NCBI GenBank assembly: GCA_937889795.1
Contig: CALBZH010000658.1
Span: forward strand, 1 to 11,066
Length of the DNA stretch: 11,066 bases
Direction: 5' to 3'
From: an uncultured Syntrophobacteraceae bacterium
GTDB lineage: Bacteria > Desulfobacterota > Syntrophobacteria > Syntrophobacterales > Syntrophobacteraceae
Shown here: positions 7,325-11,066 of the stretch, piece after piece
Layout of the letters: each line of letters begins with the position of its first letter
How positions within the stretch are numbered: position 1 is the first letter of the stretch
The notes under the pieces: model-generated
Told to the model about the DNA's origin: nothing
What the model saw: the letters and a program-made list of their open reading frames with translations, nothing else
Databases searched by the model: none
Position numbers and translations under genes: made by a program

Positions 7325-8125
7325 ATGAGAAAGGCAATCGCTGTCCCGATCTTCGTCCTCCTTGCCCTGGTGCAGGGACTCGTCCAGGAGCGGCCCTCGC
7401 ATGCCACTTCCATCAAGGGCTCGGAGTCCGCCGCTCACGGTTTTGACGCAGTGTCTTGCAGGATCGTAAACGGCCCTGACTCACGGCCTGGCTTCGACCA
7501 GACGAGCGGTCCTGAGATAACCGGTGAGATGCTGTTGGCGGCGGGCTCCCTTGTTCATGGACCGGAAATCCAGGCGGGCAAAGCGACGCAGGCGGCTTCT
7601 TCCCCAATCAGGGAGGTAAAGCTTCCCGAGCGCATTGGGCCGACGGAGCTTCGACGACTCATGCTGGATCTCCCGGGGACATTCGAGCTCGTCGACATTC
7701 GTCCGGCGGAACAATTTGCAGATTATTCCATCCCCGGCAGCCGAAATGTGGACATTGCCGATGCCATCCAGAATCCTTCACTCCTAACCGGAGCAGGCCC
7801 CCTCATTCTCGTCGATCGAGACGGATCCCTCGCGATGGCCGTTGGCGGCATCCTCTGCCAAAAGACTCAGCGTGTGATCAAGGTGCTCCATGGTGGATTA
7901 CAGGCTTACTGGGAAGAAACGGAAAAGGGAATCATGACCGGTCAGTCTTCGGGCGGAACGGCGGTGAGCCCGGGAATCTCGGGTGGGAAAGTCCCTTCCC
8001 CTCCCCCCGCTTCGATAAGCCCTGCGGCACCCGAGGTTCAAGATGTCCCAAAGACCGCTCCGGCAGCGCCTCAAACACCCGCACCGCCGAAACCGGAAAC
8101 CAAACCCAAGAGCGCAGGATGTTAA
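7325..8125 (+). CDS. Secreted rhodanese-like protein lacking the catalytic Cys, with C-terminal Cys
   Basis: 266 aa from the ATG at 7325. A Sec signal peptide is visible: MRKA, a hydrophobic core to about residue 20, and likely cleavage after SHA (27). The mature protein has an unassigned segment (about 28-100, with C45) and one rhodanese-like fold (about 103-200: IGPTELRRL, ELVDIRPAEQF, the final VLHGGLQAYW). Where active rhodaneses have the nucleophilic Cys, this one reads ILVDRDGSLA with D164, so it should not be a sulfurtransferase by the usual mechanism. C178 lies in the following helix. The last 55 residues are rich in Pro, Ala and Lys and end in KSAGC, placing a Cys at the very C-terminus (C266). 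It is the first gene of a tight operon with the YeeE/YedE genes, 3 nt ahead of the next start. It may bind or present a sulfur species to the transporter; this role is inferred. Confidence 0.85.
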   Translation: MRKAIAVPIFVLLALVQGLVQERPSHATSIKGSESAAHGFDAVSCRIVNGPDSRPGFDQTSGPEITGEMLLAAGSLVHGPEIQAGKATQAASSPIREVKLPERIGPTELRRLMLDLPGTFELVDIRPAEQFADYSIPGSRNVDIADAIQNPSLLTGAGPLILVDRDGSLAMAVGGILCQKTQRVIKVLHGGLQAYWEETEKGIMTGQSSGGTAVSPGISGGKVPSPPPASISPAAPEVQDVPKTAPAAPQTPAPPKPETKPKSAGC

Positions 8126-8128
8126 ACG

Positions 8129-8653
8129 ATGAAGAACACGACTGTATCTTCGGTGACCACCACCATGAATCCCTATCTGGCAGGGTTCCTTTTGGGGCTG
8201 ACCCTCCTTGGTTCGTTCCTCTTCCTGGGGGCCGGGCTGGGTGCTTCCGGCGGGTTGGCACGCATGGCGGCTCAGATCGAAGGCGCACTTGCCCCGAGCC
8301 ACACGCTTGCGTCCGAGTACTTTGGCAACTGGGGGCACACGCCGCTTCGTTATTACCTCTCGTACATGCTGCTCGGAACGTTTTGTGGGGGACTTCTGTC
8401 GGCTCTTCGCTCGAACCGCATCCAGCCTCAGCTGGAACGGGGGCGTTCGGCCTCGGCCGGGCTACGCGCGGGGCTTGCCCTGTGCGGCGGCGTCCTTGTG
8501 GGGTTTTCGAGCCGCCTGGCCCAGGGGTGCACTTCCGGACAAGCCCTCACGGGGGGAGCCATGCTGCTCACGGGAAGTCTGCTCTTCATGGTGACGGTTT
8601 TTCTCGGAGGCTACGGCGCGGCCTATTTTGTGAGGAGGCAATGGGATGATTGA
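8129..8653 (+). CDS. YeeE/YedE-family membrane protein, first half of a split sulfur transporter
   Basis: 174 aa, strongly hydrophobic, with about four membrane segments: about 15-40 (GAGLGASGG at the end), 72-93, 110-128 and 143-168. GFSSRLAQGCTSGQALTGG (residues 125-143, C134) is the conserved Cys motif of the YeeE/YedE (DUF395, sulf_transp) family. Members of that family include thiosulfate uptake channels in which membrane-embedded cysteines contact the substrate. Single-chain YeeE proteins contain two such repeats; here each repeat is a separate gene. The start at 8129 is 3 nt after the preceding stop with AGGA 10 nt upstream. The internal ATG at 8165 is an alternative. It overlaps the next gene by 8 nt. 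The transported species cannot be read from the sequence; thiosulfate or another sulfur compound is the family-based expectation, and selenium-related roles of YedE relatives are another possibility. Confidence 0.88.
   Translation: MKNTTVSSVTTTMNPYLAGFLLGLTLLGSFLFLGAGLGASGGLARMAAQIEGALAPSHTLASEYFGNWGHTPLRYYLSYMLLGTFCGGLLSALRSNRIQPQLERGRSASAGLRAGLALCGGVLVGFSSRLAQGCTSGQALTGGAMLLTGSLLFMVTVFLGGYGAAYFVRRQWDD
8633..8638 (+). promoter_or_regulatory. Ribosome-binding site of the YeeE-triple rhodanese fusion
   Basis: A perfect AGGAGG lies 7 nt before the ATG at 8646 and inside the end of the preceding gene. It supports strong, coupled translation of the two transporter halves and fixes the start. Confidence 0.8.
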
Positions 8654-10712
8654 GACCTTTTTTGGCCAAGGAGCTCTGTCGACCGCAAGCGCTCATCTCG
8701 CTGCGCTGGTCATCGGCGTTTTTTTCGGCTTCGCCTTGGAGCAGGCGGGGTTCGGCAGCTCGAGAAGACTGGCGGGCATTTTCTATTTCCGCGATATGGC
8801 GGTCCTCAAAGTCATGTTCTCGGCACTCGTGACGGCCATGATCGGACTCGGTTACCTGCTGGGTCTCGGCTGGATTCATCCCGATCAGCTTTACTTCATG
8901 CCCACGGTCTATGGCGCCCAGATCTTCGGAGGTCTGCTTTTCGGAGTCGGTTTTGTCATGAGCGGCTGGTGCCCGGGAACGGCAGCCGTCGGCGTTGCGT
9001 CGGGAAAGATCGACGCGCTGATCTTCCTTGGGGGCGCACTCATCGGGAGTGTCCTTTTCAACGAACTGTTTCCGATCGTGAAATCCTATTACACCTGGGG
9101 CGAGAGCGGAGTGCTCTTTGTCTATGACGCCATGGGGCTTTCGCGGGCAGCCTTCGCTTTCTGGCTCACCCTGGTGGCAGTCGGGTGTTTCTGGGGCTCG
9201 GAGTATATCGAGCGGAAGAAGAGCGGGGCGGGGCTCTATTGGAACAGCCCCTTCCTCAGGACTTTCAGCACCGCGCTCGTGCTGGCTGCTGTGGGGCTTT
9301 TCGTCGTTCCAGCGGCTCCTACCGGGACCGCCGCCTCGTTTTCCGGGGCTGGAGAGCACGCATCAAGCATGAGCCAAACAGCCAACGCAAGCCAGGAAAG
9401 CAAACTCCTCGCCACCGTCGATGCGGCTGAAGATCACGTCGAGCCCGAAGCGCTCGCAGACCTGATGTTGGCTGGAGAGCCCGGACTGCTGGTGGTGGAC
9501 GTTCGAAGCCCTGAGGAATACGCCCAGTTCCACTTGCGAGGGGCCGTCCACATTCCCCTTCCCGAGCTCGCCCCTCGTCTTGCCCCAAACAAGAATGTCG
9601 GCACCATCGTCCTTTACTCGAACGGCATGACCCACCCCGCCCAGGCTCGGGACAGTCTGGCAAGACTCGGGTTTCGAAATGTCTTCATCCTGACGGACGG
9701 ACTCGGTGGGTTCGCCGAAAGATGCCTCAAGCCGGTCTCTCTCAGGATGAGAGCAACAACTCCCGAACAGAGCGCCAAGATCGCGTCCTGGCGCACCTAC
9801 TTTCTGCCCGCTGCCTCAGGAAGCTTGTCCCCCCCGGCGCACGCCGATACGGCCGCCCCTTTCCCTCTACCGGAACGGGGCCTCCCCGGCCTGGCTACGA
9901 CCGAATGGCTCGCCAGCCAACTGGGAAAACCGGGGCTCAAGATTCTGGACGTACGGACCCAGCCCGAATACAACACGCGGCACATCCCGGGCTCCCTCTT
10001 TGTCTCTCTGGAAAGCTTCCGCGGAATCGTGAAGGGGGTTCCATCCATGCTGCTGCCAAGCCGAATGCTGGCACTCCACCTTTCCCAAATGGGTATGACT
10101 CCGTCCGACCTCGTGGTCATCGTGACGGCGGACAAGCCCCATGACGCGACGCTGGCGGGAATGGTCTTCGAACGATTGGGACACGACCGTTATGCGATCC
10201 TGAATGGCGGCTTCAACCAGTGGCTGACCGAAAACCGCCCCGTTGACTCGGTCCTGCCCGCGGTTCGGGAATCCGTCTACATGCCCCCGGTGAGCGCGGA
10301 CTCGTTTACGGTGGATGCCGCCGCAGTCCTGGAGGCCGTGCAGCAGGGGGGGACGGTCATTCTCGACGTCCGCCCCGAGGACTTCTATCTCGGGAAGAAA
10401 TCCGACGAAGCGCGGGCGGGGCACATCCCGGGAGCCATCAACCGACCCTTCTCCGATGATGTCGCAAAGACCGACACGATCGTCCGCTTCAAGCCCGTTC
10501 AAGAGCTTCAGGCTGCTTACGCCAAGTTGATCCCGTCCAAGGACTCACGGGTCATCATCCATTGCAGGACCGGCCACCAGGCAAGCCAGACCTTCTTTGT
10601 CCTCAAGCGGCTTCTTGGATATCGAAATGTGCTCTGGTACGACGCGGGGTGGACCGAGTGGGCAGCCCGTCCCGAGCTGCCCATCGTCGCAGCGGGTGCA
10701 AAGGCCCAATAG
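8646..10712 (+). CDS. YeeE/YedE half-transporter fused to three rhodanese domains
   Basis: 688 aa. Residues 1-222 are a YeeE/YedE half with about six hydrophobic segments (about 15-32, 56-76, 88-108, 122-142, 165-184, 205-222). It contains GFALEQAGFGSSRRLAG and the conserved SGWCPGTAAVG (C109). A basic ERKK loop just before the last helix suggests that the C-terminal part faces the periplasm. After an Ala/Ser-rich linker come three rhodanese domains. R1 (about 264-362, VVDVRSPEEYAQFHLRGA) has VLYSNGMTH, with S325 in place of Cys. R2 (about 412-535, ILDVRTQPEYNTRHIPGS) has VIVTADKPHD, with T494 at about that position. R3 (about 551-682, ILDVRPEDFY, AGHIPGAINRPF) has the active loop HCRTGHQAS with C640. 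R2-R3 look like a two-domain thiosulfate sulfurtransferase (inactive N-domain, active C-domain). The gene overlaps the other transporter half by 8 nt. The likely role is coupling sulfur-compound transport with sulfane-sulfur transfer at the membrane. Confidence 0.9.
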   Translation: MIETFFGQGALSTASAHLAALVIGVFFGFALEQAGFGSSRRLAGIFYFRDMAVLKVMFSALVTAMIGLGYLLGLGWIHPDQLYFMPTVYGAQIFGGLLFGVGFVMSGWCPGTAAVGVASGKIDALIFLGGALIGSVLFNELFPIVKSYYTWGESGVLFVYDAMGLSRAAFAFWLTLVAVGCFWGSEYIERKKSGAGLYWNSPFLRTFSTALVLAAVGLFVVPAAPTGTAASFSGAGEHASSMSQTANASQESKLLATVDAAEDHVEPEALADLMLAGEPGLLVVDVRSPEEYAQFHLRGAVHIPLPELAPRLAPNKNVGTIVLYSNGMTHPAQARDSLARLGFRNVFILTDGLGGFAERCLKPVSLRMRATTPEQSAKIASWRTYFLPAASGSLSPPAHADTAAPFPLPERGLPGLATTEWLASQLGKPGLKILDVRTQPEYNTRHIPGSLFVSLESFRGIVKGVPSMLLPSRMLALHLSQMGMTPSDLVVIVTADKPHDATLAGMVFERLGHDRYAILNGGFNQWLTENRPVDSVLPAVRESVYMPPVSADSFTVDAAAVLEAVQQGGTVILDVRPEDFYLGKKSDEARAGHIPGAINRPFSDDVAKTDTIVRFKPVQELQAAYAKLIPSKDSRVIIHCRTGHQASQTFFVLKRLLGYRNVLWYDAGWTEWAARPELPIVAAGAKAQ

Positions 10713-10718
10713 GAGCCA

Positions 10719-11066
10719 CTACGCGAGGATATCCCGCAGAGCGTCGACCAGGAGTGCGCACTGTTCGTCGGTTCCGACGGTGATGCGCAAGTACTGGTCG
10801 ATGCGCGGCAGGCGAAAATGACGGACGATGATGGACCGCTCGCGCAGCCTCTGAGCCAGTTCCCCGCCGTCATGTTGGGGATGACGCGCAAACACGAAAT
10901 TGGCAGCCGACGGGACGACATCGAATCCGAGGGCGACCAGACTCTTCACCAGAGCCTCCCGGGTTCGGATAATGTCCGTCCGCGTCTTTTCGAAGTAGGC
11001 CTGATCCTTGATGGCTTCCGCAGCCCCGACAATGGCGAACCGATCGAGGGGATACGAGTTGAAGCT
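10719..11066 (-). CDS. hisC: Histidinol-phosphate aminotransferase, C-terminal fragment
   Basis: The last 115 codons of a gene that continues beyond the right edge, read leftward. The frame begins [20 protein letters not shown] and contains [20 protein letters not shown] and [10 protein letters not shown]. This order is characteristic of the small domain of HisC, the PLP-dependent fold-type I enzyme that makes histidinol phosphate in histidine biosynthesis. The Arg in LRITVGT is the conserved substrate-binding residue. The PLP lysine lies upstream, outside the window. Related aminotransferases with the same C-terminal signature (for example Cobalamin CobD-type or aromatic aminotransferases) are less likely. 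The stop is only 6 bp from the convergent stop of the rhodanese fusion, with no terminator between them. Confidence 0.85.
   Translation of the reverse strand, partial: SFNSYPLDRFAIVGAAEAIKDQAYFEKTRTDIIRTREALVKSLVALGFDVVPSAANFVFARHPQHDGGELAQRLRERSIIVRHFRLPRIDQYLRITVGTDEQCALLVDALRDILA

Noticed and set aside
8586..9359. Minus-strand open frame (257 codons) opposite the YeeE-rhodanese fusion
   Set aside because: Its hydrophilic, low-complexity translation mirrors the membrane segments of the real gene on the other strand. No domain or ribosome-binding site was seen.
49..11066. Mobile elements, CRISPR arrays, tRNA or rRNA genes
   Set aside because: No transposase or integrase motifs, regularly spaced repeats, CCA-ended cloverleaf patterns or rRNA-like conserved segments were seen.

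Overview
The window carries about 11 kb of moderately GC-rich, densely packed bacterial DNA. It suggests a Gram-negative organism: there is an Mla-type lipid-transport ATPase with a MlaB-like STAS partner, a secretion/pilus assembly ATPase, and exported rhodanese domains that only make sense with a periplasm. The mix of a Cys-rich DUF3786-type protein, an ErcA-type iron alcohol dehydrogenase with a PAS hybrid kinase, and YeeE/YedE sulfur transport proteins would fit a sulfur-cycling or anaerobic lineage such as Desulfobacterota, Nitrospirota or Acidobacteriota. Nothing here fixes the taxon. The first 48 bases are not genomic. They match the Illumina P5/TruSeq universal adapter, so the left edge is a contig end with untrimmed adapter.

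Left block (49-1585, minus strand): a Cys-rich DUF3795/DUF3786-type protein, then a STAS protein, then the N-terminus of an MlaF-like ATPase that is cut by the adapter. The STAS and ATPase genes are 3 nt apart and probably one operon.

An intergenic region of about 470 bp (1586-2058) separates this block from a plus-strand signalling pair. The pair is an ErcA-like iron-containing alcohol dehydrogenase (2059-3216) that overlaps a soluble PAS-PAS-histidine kinase-receiver hybrid (3200-5200). This arrangement recalls the ErcA/ErcS' pair of Pseudomonas. The kinase converges, with a 4-nt overlap, on a minus-strand GspE/PilB-type ATPase (5197-7074).

The most interesting part is the plus-strand operon at 7325-10712. 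It encodes (i) a secreted rhodanese-like protein without the catalytic Cys and with a Pro/Ala tail ending in Cys; (ii) a YeeE/YedE membrane half-protein with a GCTSG motif; and (iii) a second YeeE/YedE half with a CPGT motif, fused to three rhodanese domains of which only the last keeps a catalytic Cys. Together they look like a split sulfur-compound transporter with its own periplasmic sulfurtransferase. The substrate is not shown by the sequence; thiosulfate or another sulfane-sulfur compound is the family-based guess. The window ends in the C-terminal part of a minus-strand hisC. No rRNA, tRNA, CRISPR array or insertion sequence was recognised.
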